From Streptomyces monomycini (GTDB lineage: Bacteria > Actinomycetota > Actinomycetes > Streptomycetales > Streptomycetaceae), in NCBI RefSeq assembly GCF_022271435.1, contig NZ_JAFIQY010000032.1, positions 1 through 64,000 of the forward strand: 64,000 nt of DNA, read 5' to 3'. Shown in pieces: positions 7,835-16,046 of this stretch; positions within the stretch are counted from its first letter, which is position 1, and each line of letters starts with the position of its first letter. The position numbers and the translations under genes are program-made. The notes below the pieces were generated by a model. It was not told where the DNA came from, did no database searches, and saw nothing but the letters and a program-made list of their open reading frames with translations.

Positions 7835-9063
7835 TGGCGTCGGTGGAGGAGAAGGGAAAGAAAGGAAAGAAGGAAGAGAAGGGGGAGAAGGGGGAGAAGG
7901 GTGAGGCCGTCGGTCAGGCTCCGGGGTGGGAGGCCGAAGGGCAGGTTTCGCGGCGGGGCGTCGAGCGAGGCGGGGGAGACGAGGGACAAAGGGGCGGCCG
8001 GGCGCGCGCCACTTGGCTCGCTCTCGGGCTGCTGGTCGCCCTGCTCACCGCGCTGACCACGGCCGTCGCACTCGGTGCCAGCGACATCGCCCCGGCCGAG
8101 GTCTGGTCCGTGGTGTTCCGGCGGCTGGGGGGTGAACCGCCCCGGCCGGGTACGGACGATCTGATCGTCTGGCAGCTGCGGGTGCCGCGGGCGCTGCTCG
8201 CCGCGCTGGTCGGCGCGGGCCTCGGGCTCGTCGGTACGGCCACCCAGGCGCTGGTGCGCAACCCGCTGGCGGATCCGTACCTGCTCGGCATCTCCAACGG
8301 TGCTTCGCTGGGCGCGGTGGCCGCGATCGTGCTGGGAGCGGGCACCCTGGCGGGCGCGGGCGGGACGTTCGGGCTGGGCGGTGGGGTGGGGCTGCCGTTG
8401 GCGGCCTTCGCCGGGGCGCTCGCCTCGTTCGCGCTGGTGTGGACGCTGGCCCGCCGGGGCGGCGGCTTCGCGCCGCTGCGGCTGGTGCTGGCCGGGGTCG
8501 GCGTCGGGCAGTTCCTGGCCGGGTTCACCAGCTACCTCGTACTGCAGGCCGGGGACGAGCAGCAGACGCGTGGCGTGCTGTTCTGGCTGATGGGCAGCCT
8601 GGGCGGGGCCACTTGGGGCACGCTCCTGCTGCCGGCCGTCGCCGTACCGGCCGGGCTGCTGGTCCTCCAGGCGCGGGCCCGCGCGCTGAACGCGCTGACG
8701 ATGGGGGACGAGACGGCGGCGAGCGTCGGCGTGGACGTGGTCCGGCTGCGCCGGCTGCTGTTCGTGGTGACCAGCCTGCTCACCGGCGTCCTGGTGTCCG
8801 TGTCCGGGGCGGTCGCCTTCGTGGGGCTGATGGTGCCGCACCTGTGCCGGCTGATCGTCGGGGGCGACCACCGCAGACTACTGCCGCTGGCCGCGCTGAC
8901 CGGGGCGTTCCTGCTGGTCGTGGTGGACATCGCGTGCCGTACCGCCATGGACGGCCAGGAACTGCCGGTGGGCGTGGTGACGGCACTGATCGGCGCGCCG
9001 GTACTGCTGTATGTGCTGGACCGGCGGCTGGGAGCGGGATCCGGATCGGGGGCGGGAGCATGA
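7834..9063 (+). CDS. FecCD/BtuC-type ABC importer permease
   Basis: 409 residues. It has an unusual 55-residue hydrophilic start with repeated Glu-Lys-Gly units, encoded by a purine tract at about 7846-7905, and then a FecCD domain with about nine to ten membrane segments. Family marks include RVPRALLAALVGAGLGLVGT, QALVRNPLADPYLLGISNGA, FWLMGSL and GLMVPHLCRLIVGGDHRRLL, which contacts the ATPase. The start overlaps the upstream stop (TGATG) and the stop overlaps the next start (ATGA), so the operon is translationally coupled. The Lys/Glu tail is probably repeat-derived and cytoplasmic. Confidence 0.9.
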   Translation: MASVEEKGKKGKKEEKGEKGEKGEAVGQAPGWEAEGQVSRRGVERGGGDEGQRGGRARATWLALGLLVALLTALTTAVALGASDIAPAEVWSVVFRRLGGEPPRPGTDDLIVWQLRVPRALLAALVGAGLGLVGTATQALVRNPLADPYLLGISNGASLGAVAAIVLGAGTLAGAGGTFGLGGGVGLPLAAFAGALASFALVWTLARRGGGFAPLRLVLAGVGVGQFLAGFTSYLVLQAGDEQQTRGVLFWLMGSLGGATWGTLLLPAVAVPAGLLVLQARARALNALTMGDETAASVGVDVVRLRRLLFVVTSLLTGVLVSVSGAVAFVGLMVPHLCRLIVGGDHRRLLPLAALTGAFLLVVVDIACRTAMDGQELPVGVVTALIGAPVLLYVLDRRLGAGSGSGAGA

Positions 9064-9971
9064 GGAGCGGTACGGGTACGGGTACGGGTACGGGCGGAGG
9101 GGAACGTACGGAAGCCGTCACGGGCCACGGCATGCGGATCGACATCGAGGACCTGCGGGTCTCCTACGCCGGCCGGTGCGTGGTGGCCGGAGTGCGTCTG
9201 ATGGCCGCGCCCGGCGAGATCGCGGGCGTGGTCGGCCCGAACGGCAGCGGCAAGTCCACGGTGCTGCGTACGGTCTACCGGCACCTGACCCCCGAAGCGG
9301 GCCGGGTGCTGCTCGCCGGGGAGGACATCAGAGCCATGCCGCCGTCGCGCACCGCCCGGCACATCGCCGCCCTGCCCCAGGAACGCGGTGGCGACTTCGA
9401 ACTCACCGTCCACGAGGTGGTGGCGATGGGCCGCACCCCGTACAAGCGGGCGTTCGCGGGCGACGACCGGGCCGACCGGGAGACGGTGGCGCGCGCCCTG
9501 GCCGACGTGGGGCTGGCGGAGCACGGCGGGCGGCGGTTCTCGGCGCTCTCCGGCGGGGAGCGGCAGCGGGCCCTGCTCGCCCGCGCCTTCGCCCAGGCGC
9601 CGGACGTCCTCGTCCTGGACGAACCGACGAACCACCTGGACGTACGGCACCAGGTCGAGCTGCTGAACCTGCTGCGCGGCCGGGCCTGTACGACGCTCGT
9701 CTCCCTGCACGACCTGAACGCGGCGGCCTCGGTCTGCGACCGGCTCCACGTGCTCTCCGCGGGGACGGTGGTGGCGTCCGGCACGCCGCGCGAGGTGCTG
9801 ACGCCGGAGCTGCTGGCCGAGGTGTTCGGGGTGCGGGCGGCGGTGGTCGATCACCCGCTGACGGGGGACCCGCTGATCGCCGTCGATCAGCGTGCGGGTG
9901 CGGGTGCGGGTGCGGGTGCGGGTACGGGGGCGGACGCAGGTGCAGGTGCAGTTGCGGGGCCGGGGAGCTGA
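9060..9971 (+). CDS. FepC/BtuD-type ABC importer ATPase
   Basis: 303 residues. Walker A GPNGSGKST, Q-loop ALPQERGGDFELTV, signature LSGGERQRALLARA, Walker B DVLVLDEPTNHLD and switch His in SLHDLNAA are all intact. It energises the permease encoded just upstream. The ATG at 9060 overlaps the permease stop; an internal ATG at 9132 would skip a GTGTGT-type repeat and could be the real start. The last 30 residues are Ala-Gly repeats from a GGTGCG minisatellite, and they overlap the 3' end of the convergent isonitrile synthase gene by 85 bases. Confidence 0.9.
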   Translation: MRSGTGTGTGTGGGERTEAVTGHGMRIDIEDLRVSYAGRCVVAGVRLMAAPGEIAGVVGPNGSGKSTVLRTVYRHLTPEAGRVLLAGEDIRAMPPSRTARHIAALPQERGGDFELTVHEVVAMGRTPYKRAFAGDDRADRETVARALADVGLAEHGGRRFSALSGGERQRALLARAFAQAPDVLVLDEPTNHLDVRHQVELLNLLRGRACTTLVSLHDLNAAASVCDRLHVLSAGTVVASGTPREVLTPELLAEVFGVRAAVVDHPLTGDPLIAVDQRAGAGAGAGAGTGADAGAGAVAGPGS

Positions 9972-10933
9972 GCCGGCGCCGGCCGCCCGGTCTCGTACAC
10001 GTCCGCTACGTAATGGCTCGGGCGGCCGTCCCGGTGGACGAGCTGCCCGAGCCGAGCCGCGTCCGCCGCGCGCATCAGCCGTACGCCGCCGTCCGCGTCG
10101 CGCAGCACGCACGCGTGCCACGGCGTCATCCACACGTCGGGCGCGTCGAGCAGCCGGATGCCGAACTTCGCCGTGCCGGGCGGCTGCGGATGGATGGACA
10201 GCCGTAGGGCGTCCGGGTGATGCTCGGCGATCAGCGCGCCCCAGGCGCGGCTGCGCTGGACGACTCCGTAGGCGCGGGTGCGGCAGGCGCGTTGCAGGGC
10301 GGAGCGGGTGCCCTCGAAGCCGGTGGTGTCCTCGAACAGGAAGCGAGTGATGCCCCGGTAGAGGCGAAGCGTTTCACCACCGTGGGCGGCCGGGTCCCGG
10401 GTCTCGGCGCGCAGCGAGTCCAGGGAGGGCGCGTACCGGCGGTGCACCTCCGCGCGTTTGGCGTCGCAGGACCGGTCCCCGTAAACGTCCCGCAGGTCGA
10501 AGGTGGTGAGGTGGGACAGTCCGGCCGTACGGATCATGGCGCGCAGCGCGTCGTTGTACGCGTCCACGTGCGGGTCCGGGACGCCGATCAGGTCGCTGAA
10601 GAGGTGCCCGTCGGAGCAGATGACGAGCCGCGCGCCGGGCGCGTACAGCTCCCCGATCCGGGCGCACAGCCGGTCGAGGGAGCGCAGGGCGAGGCGTTCA
10701 CCCTCGTCGGGGAGCCGGCCGACGACCTTGGCGGGGTTGGGGGACTTGCAGGGGAAGCCGGGGAGGGTGAAACGGATCGGGCGGCGGGCTGCCACCAGGG
10801 CTTCCAGTCGGAGCAGTTGGTACGGGAAGTGGGCGGGGGTGAGGGCGGTCGCTCCGCCCCCGGCCGTCGTCTCCTCCGGGGTGCGGCAGTGTGGGAGGAG
10901 AGTGGTGAGGATGGCGGCCGCTGTGCTGTTCAT
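9887..10933 (-). CDS. Isonitrile (isocyanide) synthase, PvcA/IsnA/DIT1 family
   Basis: 348 residues. Family blocks are clear: RFTLPGFPCKSPNPAKV (about residues 54-70), ARLVICSDGHLFSDLIGVPD (101-120), LYRGITRFLFED, then IHPQPP with KFGIRLLD and TPWHACVL near the C-terminus. These enzymes build an isonitrile on the amino group of tyrosine or tryptophan, taking the carbon from ribulose-5-phosphate. The ATG overlaps the P450 stop (ATGA), so the pair is co-translated; in PvcA/IsnA systems the partner decarboxylates or tailors the product, and here the partner is a P450. The final 25 residues are Ala-Pro repeats, antisense to the ATPase tail, and probably not catalytic. Confidence 0.9.
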   Translation of the reverse strand: MNSTAAAILTTLLPHCRTPEETTAGGGATALTPAHFPYQLLRLEALVAARRPIRFTLPGFPCKSPNPAKVVGRLPDEGERLALRSLDRLCARIGELYAPGARLVICSDGHLFSDLIGVPDPHVDAYNDALRAMIRTAGLSHLTTFDLRDVYGDRSCDAKRAEVHRRYAPSLDSLRAETRDPAAHGGETLRLYRGITRFLFEDTTGFEGTRSALQRACRTRAYGVVQRSRAWGALIAEHHPDALRLSIHPQPPGTAKFGIRLLDAPDVWMTPWHACVLRDADGGVRLMRAADAARLGQLVHRDGRPSHYVADVYETGRPAPAQLPGPATAPAPASAPVPAPAPAPAPAR

Positions 10934-12279
10934 CGGGCCTCTTCGGAGGTGAGGGCCGGGGCGCCGAAGGGGCAGCCGCGAGGAGCACCCGAGCTTGCCG
11001 CCGGGGAACTCTCCGCCGCGGGGCGCCCGGTGGCGGACGCGCCGTACGCCACCGGTAGCTCGCCGACCCCCCGCGCGAGCACCGCCGGTATCCACTTCAG
11101 CTCGCTGTCCGGTACGGCCAGGCGGAGTCCCGGCAGGCGGCGGAGCACCGTCTCCAGGGCGACGTGCAGTTCGGTACGGGCCAGGGTGGCGCCCGGGCAG
11201 AAATGGATTCCGTGGCCGAAGGCGAGGTGGGGGTTGGGGGACCGGCCGAGGTCCAGGGTGTCGGGGGCGGGGAATCGGGCGGGGTCGCGGTTGGCGGCGC
11301 ACAGCGAGACGATCACGGAGTCGCCGGCCGGAATCCGGGTGCCGGACACGTCCGCGTCCGTGGCGAGGAAGCGCCAGGTCGTCAGCTCGAAGGCACTGTC
11401 GTACCGCAGCAGTTCCTCGACGGCGCGGGGGAGAAGCGCGGGGTCGTCGCGGAGCGCCGTGAGGTGGTGCGGGTGGCGCAGGAGGGCGATCAGGGCGGTC
11501 GTGATCTGGTGGGTGACGGGTTCCTGTCCGGCGACGAGGAGTTGGAAGATCATGGAGTCCAGCTCGGCGTCGTCCAGCGCGCCTTCGTCGCGGGCGGTGA
11601 CGAGACGGGAGAGCAGGTCGGTGCCGCGTTCCCGCCGCTTGTGCCGTACCAGGCCCGCGATGAACTCCTGTAGGCCGCGCAGTCTCGCCTCGTAGGCCGG
11701 GCGGCCGGGATCCGCCGGGCCGACGGGCTGGACGACCTTGCCCCAGTCCCGGTCGAAGCGCCGGGTGAACTCTTCCGGCAGGCCGATGACCTCGGAGAGT
11801 ACGAGCAAGGGGAAGCGGGCGGCGAACGACGCGACGAGATCGGCGGTGCCGCCGCGTCCCGGACGCTCGGACGGCGGCAGCTCGTCCAGCAACGCGTCGG
11901 CCAAGGCCTCGAAGCGCGGGCGGAGTTCCGCGACGCGCCGGGGCGCGAAGGCGTCCGTGATCAGCCGTCGCAGGGCGGTGTGCCGGGGCGGGTCCTGGTG
12001 CAGCAGGTGCACCTGGAGCTGTGAGTGCTGCGGCTCCGGCATGATCGAGGCACGGGCGCGCCAGGCCGCGTTGCCCCGGGAGTGGTGTTTGCCGAGCCGC
12101 GGGTCGTTCAGCGCCCGGTGAGCGGCTTCGTATCCGGTGACGAGCCAGGCGCACACACCGCTCGGGAACCGGACGCGGTGGACAGGGCCGCGCTCGCGCA
12201 GTTCGGCGTAGAGGGGGTACGGATCACGCTTGTAGCTCTCCCCGTAGAGGGGGAGCGGTTCGGATTCGGGAAGGGGCAT
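10930..12279 (-). CDS. Cytochrome P450 paired with the isonitrile synthase
   Basis: 449 residues. Heme-binding loop FGHGIHFCPGATLAR (Cys about 361), ExxR in EELLRY (about 289-292), and the I-helix LLVAGQEPVTHQI (about 248-259). The usual AGxxT has become AGQEP, so the threonine that normally helps split O2 is replaced by Pro at that position, which hints at unusual chemistry. It is first in a two-gene minus-strand operon with the isonitrile synthase, so its substrate is likely the vinyl- or acyl-isonitrile; fungal xanthocillin pathways also pair an isocyanide synthase with a P450. A 45-residue Ala/Ser/Pro tail extends past the P450 fold. Soluble bacterial type, needing a ferredoxin not encoded here. 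Confidence 0.9.
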   Translation of the reverse strand: MPLPESEPLPLYGESYKRDPYPLYAELRERGPVHRVRFPSGVCAWLVTGYEAAHRALNDPRLGKHHSRGNAAWRARASIMPEPQHSQLQVHLLHQDPPRHTALRRLITDAFAPRRVAELRPRFEALADALLDELPPSERPGRGGTADLVASFAARFPLLVLSEVIGLPEEFTRRFDRDWGKVVQPVGPADPGRPAYEARLRGLQEFIAGLVRHKRRERGTDLLSRLVTARDEGALDDAELDSMIFQLLVAGQEPVTHQITTALIALLRHPHHLTALRDDPALLPRAVEELLRYDSAFELTTWRFLATDADVSGTRIPAGDSVIVSLCAANRDPARFPAPDTLDLGRSPNPHLAFGHGIHFCPGATLARTELHVALETVLRRLPGLRLAVPDSELKWIPAVLARGVGELPVAYGASATGRPAAESSPAASSGAPRGCPFGAPALTSEEAR

Positions 12280-12783
12280 GGGCGGGTGCTCCTCAAAGGC
12301 TTGCAGTGCGTGGCAGTTGTTCGCTCACACGCCCGAGGTCGGTCGTGCGCACGCTTCCCTCAGAGGTCGGGCGGAAAGGCGGACGAGTTCCCGGCGCGCT
12401 ACGGGAATTCCGCCGAGGGGATGCGGCAATTCCGGTGGGGAGCCCTCGTGAACGGCGGTCGCAGTCTTAGGTAGTCGGATGGGCGGCCGAGAGAGTTCCG
12501 GCGGGTGACCAGGACAAACCTCACGTGGGGCGGGGGCGGTCGGAGAGGGGGGAGGGGGCTGTGGCCGTGCCAGGATGGCGGCTTCGGGCGGTGGGGCGGG
12601 GCAGGGTGGCTAGGCGCGGGGTGCGAGGCGCTGGGCCCGGAAAGCGCGAGCTGTCCCGCGCCTTCTTTCCCGTTTCTCGTACTCCGTTTTCCGTTTCTCC
12701 CGCCTCGCCTTTTCGGGCTCGGAGAGCCCGGCCCCCCTTTCCGTCGTCGGTGTCCGAATCTGTATCTGTGTATCGGAGCGGCC
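12280..12783. other. Divergent promoter region between the P450 and the copper operon
   Basis: About 500 bases without a convincing gene. It holds an imperfect palindrome at 12404-12433 (GGAATTCCGC, nine bases, GCGGCAATTCC), a good candidate operator for a factor acting on one or both sides. I see no typical CsoR box. GC-rich repeats fill the 12540-12700 part. Confidence 0.5.
12404..12433. promoter_or_regulatory. Imperfect palindrome, candidate operator
   Basis: Arms GGAATTCCGC (12404-12413) and GCGGCAATTCC (12423-12433) are inverted copies apart from one extra C, with nine bases between. It lies 125 bases upstream of the P450 start and 350 upstream of the Met-rich protein gene, so it more likely serves the isonitrile operon. 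Confidence 0.45.
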
Positions 12784-13023
12784 ATGCCTCTCGTAGAGCG
12801 TCTGTCATCCGCACTGCCCGCGAAACCGGTGATCGGGTTCGTGGCACTGCTCGCCGTCCTGTTCGTCTGCGCGTACGGGGCGGGCTCGGCCGCCGGACCC
12901 GTGGCGCCGGGCATGCGGCCGAGCGGCACGCTTCCCGGAGCACCACAACAATCCGGAGCCGGCGACCCCTCGGGCGGCATGGACGGCATGAGCGGCATGA
13001 GCGGCATGGGCGGCAGGGGATGA
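12784..13023 (+). CDS. Small membrane-anchored Met-rich protein, probable copper ligand
   Basis: 79 residues. One hydrophobic helix (about 15-36, PVIGFVALLAVLFVCAYGAG) is followed by a Pro/Gly linker and an extracytoplasmic tail with GGMDGMSGMSGMGG. Repeated Gly-Met units bind Cu(I) in many copper proteins. Its stop overlaps the start of the CopA-type ATPase (ATGA), so it is translated with the exporter and may hand copper to it or take it from it. No named family is recognised. Confidence 0.7.
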   Translation: MPLVERLSSALPAKPVIGFVALLAVLFVCAYGAGSAAGPVAPGMRPSGTLPGAPQQSGAGDPSGGMDGMSGMSGMGGRG

Positions 13024-15458
13024 GCGAGCGCGTCACCGTACTCACGGTGGGCGGCATGACCTGCGCCGCCTGCGTGAACCGGGTGGAGAAGAAGCTGGGC
13101 CGGCTCGACGGGGTGACCGCCACGGTGAACCTGGCCACCGGCAAGGCGCAGGTCCGGCACCCGCCCGGCGTGCCGGTGACCGACCTCCTGGCGACGGTGG
13201 AGGCCGCGGGGTTCACGGCGGAGCTTCCGGAAAGCCGGCGGACCGGCCCGGCGGAGAACGCGCCTTCCCCTGAAGGGCGGACACCGGACGGCGAACGCGA
13301 CCGGCTCCTCGTCACCGCGCTGCTGTCCGTCCCCGTACTCGTCCTGTCGATGGTCCCCGCCTGGCAGTTCCGCGACTGGCAGTGGCTCTGCTTCGCGCTG
13401 ACCGCGCCGGTCGCCGTGTGGGGCGCGCTGCCGTTCCACCGCCGCGCGGCCCGCGGTCTGCGGCACGGCGCGGCGACGATGGATACCCTGGTCTCCCTCG
13501 GCGTGGCCGCCTCGTTCGCCTGGTCCGCGTACGCGCTCTTCCTGAGCGGCGGCACCGCGCACTTCTACCTGGAAGCGGCGGTCGGCGTACCGCTGTTCGT
13601 CCTCGCGGGGCGGCGGCTGGAGGCCGGGGCCCGCCGGGGTACGGGGTCCGCGCTGCGGGCGCTGGCCGAACTGGTCGGCAAGGACGTGTCCGTACGCGTA
13701 CCGGCCGACGCGGCGGGCAGGGGTTCCGGCGGCGGCTCCGCGGACGGTGCCGCCACTGTGGAACGCCGCATTCCGGTGGCCCGGCTCCAGGTCGGCGACC
13801 GGTTTCTGGTACGCCCCGGGGAGCGGGTGGCCACCGACGGCACGGTGGTGGACGGCAGTTCCGCCCTCGACCTCTCCCTCGTCACGGGGGAGAGCGGTCC
13901 GGTGGAGGTCGGGCCGGGTTCGGCGGTGGTGGGCGGCGCGGTGAACGTGGGCGGCCTCCTCGAAGTACGGGCGGCCGCGGTCGGCGCGGACACCCGGCTG
14001 GCCCGGATCACCCGTCTCGTGGAGGAGGCGCAGACCGGCAAGACCCGGGCCCAGCGCCTGGCCGACACGGTCGCGGGGGTCTTCGTCCCGGCCGTGCTGG
14101 CGGTGTCCGTGACCGTCCTGGGGTTCTGGCTGGGTGCGGGCGCGGGCCCGCAGGCAGCGGTGACCGCCGCGGTGGCCGTCCTGGTCGTCGCCTGCCCCTG
14201 CGCGCTCGGACTGGCCACCCCCACCGCCTTGTCGGCCGCCACGGGCCGGGGCGCGCAGTTGGGCATTCTGGTCAGCGGGCCGCAGGCTCTGGAGCGGTTG
14301 CGGCGCATCGACACCCTGGTGCTGGACAAGACCGGCACCTTGACCACCGGGCGGATGAGCGTGATCGCTATGACGGTCCGTACGGAGGGCACGGACACCA
14401 AAGGCACAGGCGCCACGGGAACAATAGACACCACTGGAACAACAGGCACCACGGAAACTACGGGCGCCACGAAAACCACAGGTGCCACGGGAACCACAGA
14501 CACCCCCGGCCTTACGGCCGACGAGACCCTCCGGCTGGCCGCCGCCGTGGAGCACGGCTCCGAACACCCCCTGGCACGCGCCATCACCGCGTACGGTGAT
14601 CTGCGCCGCGAAGCCCTCGCCGGCCACCGGCCGCCGCCCGCCGCGCGGCACTTCGCCGCGACCGCGGGGTACGGCGTGACCGGCGAGGTGGACGGCCGGT
14701 CCGTGACCGTCGGGCGGCCCGGCGAGCTGACGGAACTGCCCGCCTCGCTCGCCGACGCGGTCCGTACGGCCGAGAGCGCCGGGCACACCGCCGTACTGGT
14801 GACCGTCGACGGCGCCCCACAGGCCGTCTTCTCCATCGGCGACGCCCTGCGGCCCGACTGCTACCGGGCCGTCGACCACCTGCGCCGCCTCGGCCTGCGG
14901 CCGGTGCTGGCCACCGGGGACCGGGCGGCCACCGCGCGCGCCGTCGCCGGGCACCTCGGCATCACGGAGATCCACGCCGGGGCGCTCCCCGAGGAGAAGG
15001 CCGCGCTGGTCACCACGTTGAAGGAACACGGCGGCCGGGTCGCGGTGGTCGGGGACGGGGTCAACGACGCGGCCGCGCTGGCCCGCGCGGACCTCGGCAT
15101 CGCCCTGGGCAGCGGTACGGACGCCGCGATCGGCGCGGCCGACGTCACCGTGCTGCGCGAGGACCTCCAGGCCGTACCCGACGCCGTACGGCTGGCCCGG
15201 CGCACGCTGGGCACCATCCGCGCCAACCTCGTCTGGGCCTTCGGCTACAACCTGGTCACCGTGCCGCTCGCCGCCGTCGGTCGGCTGGATCCGATGATCG
15301 CGGCCGCCGCGATGTCCGCGAGTTCGCTGCTGGTGGTGGGCAACAGCCTGCGCCTACGGGCGTGGACGCCGGCCTCCCGCACCTCCCGCCCCGCCGACGG
15401 CTCCCGTACCACCCGCATCTCTCGCACCTCCCCCACGACCACCCCGGACACCCCATGA
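13020..15458 (+). CDS. Copper-translocating P1B-type ATPase
   Basis: 812 residues. N-terminal HMA domain with GMTCAAC (12-18), then the membrane domain with the CPC ion-path motif (392-394) in ACPCALGLATPTA. TGES lies in the actuator, DKTGT at 436-440 holds the phosphorylated Asp, GSEHPLA in the N domain and GDGVNDA in the P domain. This marks P1B-1, Cu(I) export. Between DKTGT and the HP motif (about residues 454-495) sits a Thr/Gly-rich run made from a degenerate 12-18 base repeat, unusual for the family. The C-terminus adds 30 Ser/Thr/Arg residues. It is coupled by ATGA overlaps to a Met-rich protein upstream and a PCu(A)C-like protein downstream. Confidence 0.92.
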   Translation: MSERVTVLTVGGMTCAACVNRVEKKLGRLDGVTATVNLATGKAQVRHPPGVPVTDLLATVEAAGFTAELPESRRTGPAENAPSPEGRTPDGERDRLLVTALLSVPVLVLSMVPAWQFRDWQWLCFALTAPVAVWGALPFHRRAARGLRHGAATMDTLVSLGVAASFAWSAYALFLSGGTAHFYLEAAVGVPLFVLAGRRLEAGARRGTGSALRALAELVGKDVSVRVPADAAGRGSGGGSADGAATVERRIPVARLQVGDRFLVRPGERVATDGTVVDGSSALDLSLVTGESGPVEVGPGSAVVGGAVNVGGLLEVRAAAVGADTRLARITRLVEEAQTGKTRAQRLADTVAGVFVPAVLAVSVTVLGFWLGAGAGPQAAVTAAVAVLVVACPCALGLATPTALSAATGRGAQLGILVSGPQALERLRRIDTLVLDKTGTLTTGRMSVIAMTVRTEGTDTKGTGATGTIDTTGTTGTTETTGATKTTGATGTTDTPGLTADETLRLAAAVEHGSEHPLARAITAYGDLRREALAGHRPPPAARHFAATAGYGVTGEVDGRSVTVGRPGELTELPASLADAVRTAESAGHTAVLVTVDGAPQAVFSIGDALRPDCYRAVDHLRRLGLRPVLATGDRAATARAVAGHLGITEIHAGALPEEKAALVTTLKEHGGRVAVVGDGVNDAAALARADLGIALGSGTDAAIGAADVTVLREDLQAVPDAVRLARRTLGTIRANLVWAFGYNLVTVPLAAVGRLDPMIAAAAMSASSLLVVGNSLRLRAWTPASRTSRPADGSRTTRISRTSPTTTPDTP
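14378..14505. repeat. Thr/Gly-coding minisatellite inside the copper ATPase
   Basis: Degenerate in-frame units encoding G-T, T-T-G and A-T-G triplets run for about 40 codons between the phosphorylation motif and the nucleotide-binding HP motif. The base composition is A/C-rich (ACC, ACA, GGC) and lower in GC than its surroundings, which points to local expansion. Confidence 0.7.
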
Positions 15459-15961
15459 CCCCCGCCACCTCACCCACCGCCGTACGCGTCACCCTGCGCT
15501 CCGCCGCCGCACCGCTCCTGGCAGGTGTGCTGACCCTCGGCTGCCTCACCGCCTGGACCGTCACCGGCAACGCGGGCACCCCGCCCCGGCTGACCGTGGC
15601 CGACGGCCATATCCTCACCGCCTCCAACACGGAGGCCACCGCCGCCTTCTTCACCATCAGCAACACCGGTACCACCGCCGACGAATTGACGGGCGTCACC
15701 GGCCCCGCCGGGCTGCGGCGGGCCATGGTCGGCCGCGATGTCGAGGTCGCCGAAGGGGCGCACCGGATGGAGATGGCCGGCGCCGTCACCGTACCGGCCC
15801 GCGGCGAACTGCGGATGGCGCCGACCGGTCTGGACGTCATGGTCAGCCCGCCACCGCGGCTCGCACCGGGCGACCGGCTCACGTTCACGCTGCACTTCCG
15901 CCACAGCGGCCCCGTCACCGCCCAGGCCGTCGCCGTACGCCCGGGCCAGTTGCGCCTCTGA
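15455..15961 (+). CDS. PCu(A)C/DUF461-like exported copper chaperone
   Basis: 168 residues with an N-terminal signal or anchor (APLLAGVLTLGCLTAWTVTG), then a cupredoxin-like PCu(A)C domain: AAFFTISNTGTTADELTGV, the HRMEMAG strand, PARGELRMAPTGLDVMV and RLTFTLHFRHSGPVTAQAVA. The usual copper set is H...M...HxM. Here the Met in HRMEM remains, but the His of the HxM pair is Asp (GLDVM) and the first His is absent, so copper binding may be weaker or use other residues. The start overlaps the ATPase stop (ATGA). PCu(A)C proteins deliver Cu(I) to cytochrome oxidase; a stand-alone ctaD lies further right. Confidence 0.8.
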   Translation: MTPATSPTAVRVTLRSAAAPLLAGVLTLGCLTAWTVTGNAGTPPRLTVADGHILTASNTEATAAFFTISNTGTTADELTGVTGPAGLRRAMVGRDVEVAEGAHRMEMAGAVTVPARGELRMAPTGLDVMVSPPPRLAPGDRLTFTLHFRHSGPVTAQAVAVRPGQLRL

Positions 15962-15982
15962 TTCCGGACCCCAGGAGTCGTA

Positions 15983-16018
15983 GGCCGGTGTCCCGGGCGC
16001 ACGCCCGGGACACCGGCC
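15983..16018. terminator. Bidirectional terminator hairpin
   Basis: GGCCGGTGTCCCGGGCG, loop CA, then its exact complement form a perfect 17-bp stem. It lies between convergent genes (PCu(A)C-like on plus, sigma factor on minus) and can serve both. Confidence 0.8.
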
Positions 16019-16046
16019 GTTCAAGCAACCGGCCCAGCCGTCCGCC

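Noticed and set aside
9066..9100. GGTACG repeat at the ATPase start as a telomere or origin motif
   Set aside because: Short, local and in frame; it only adds Gly-Thr residues.
12280..12504. CsoR copper operator
   Set aside because: No GC-run palindrome of the CsoR type found; only the GGAATTCCGC palindrome is present.
13000..15029. Long antisense frames opposite the copper ATPase
   Set aside because: Shadows caused by GC-rich codons; no family motif, while the plus strand has a complete P-type ATPase.
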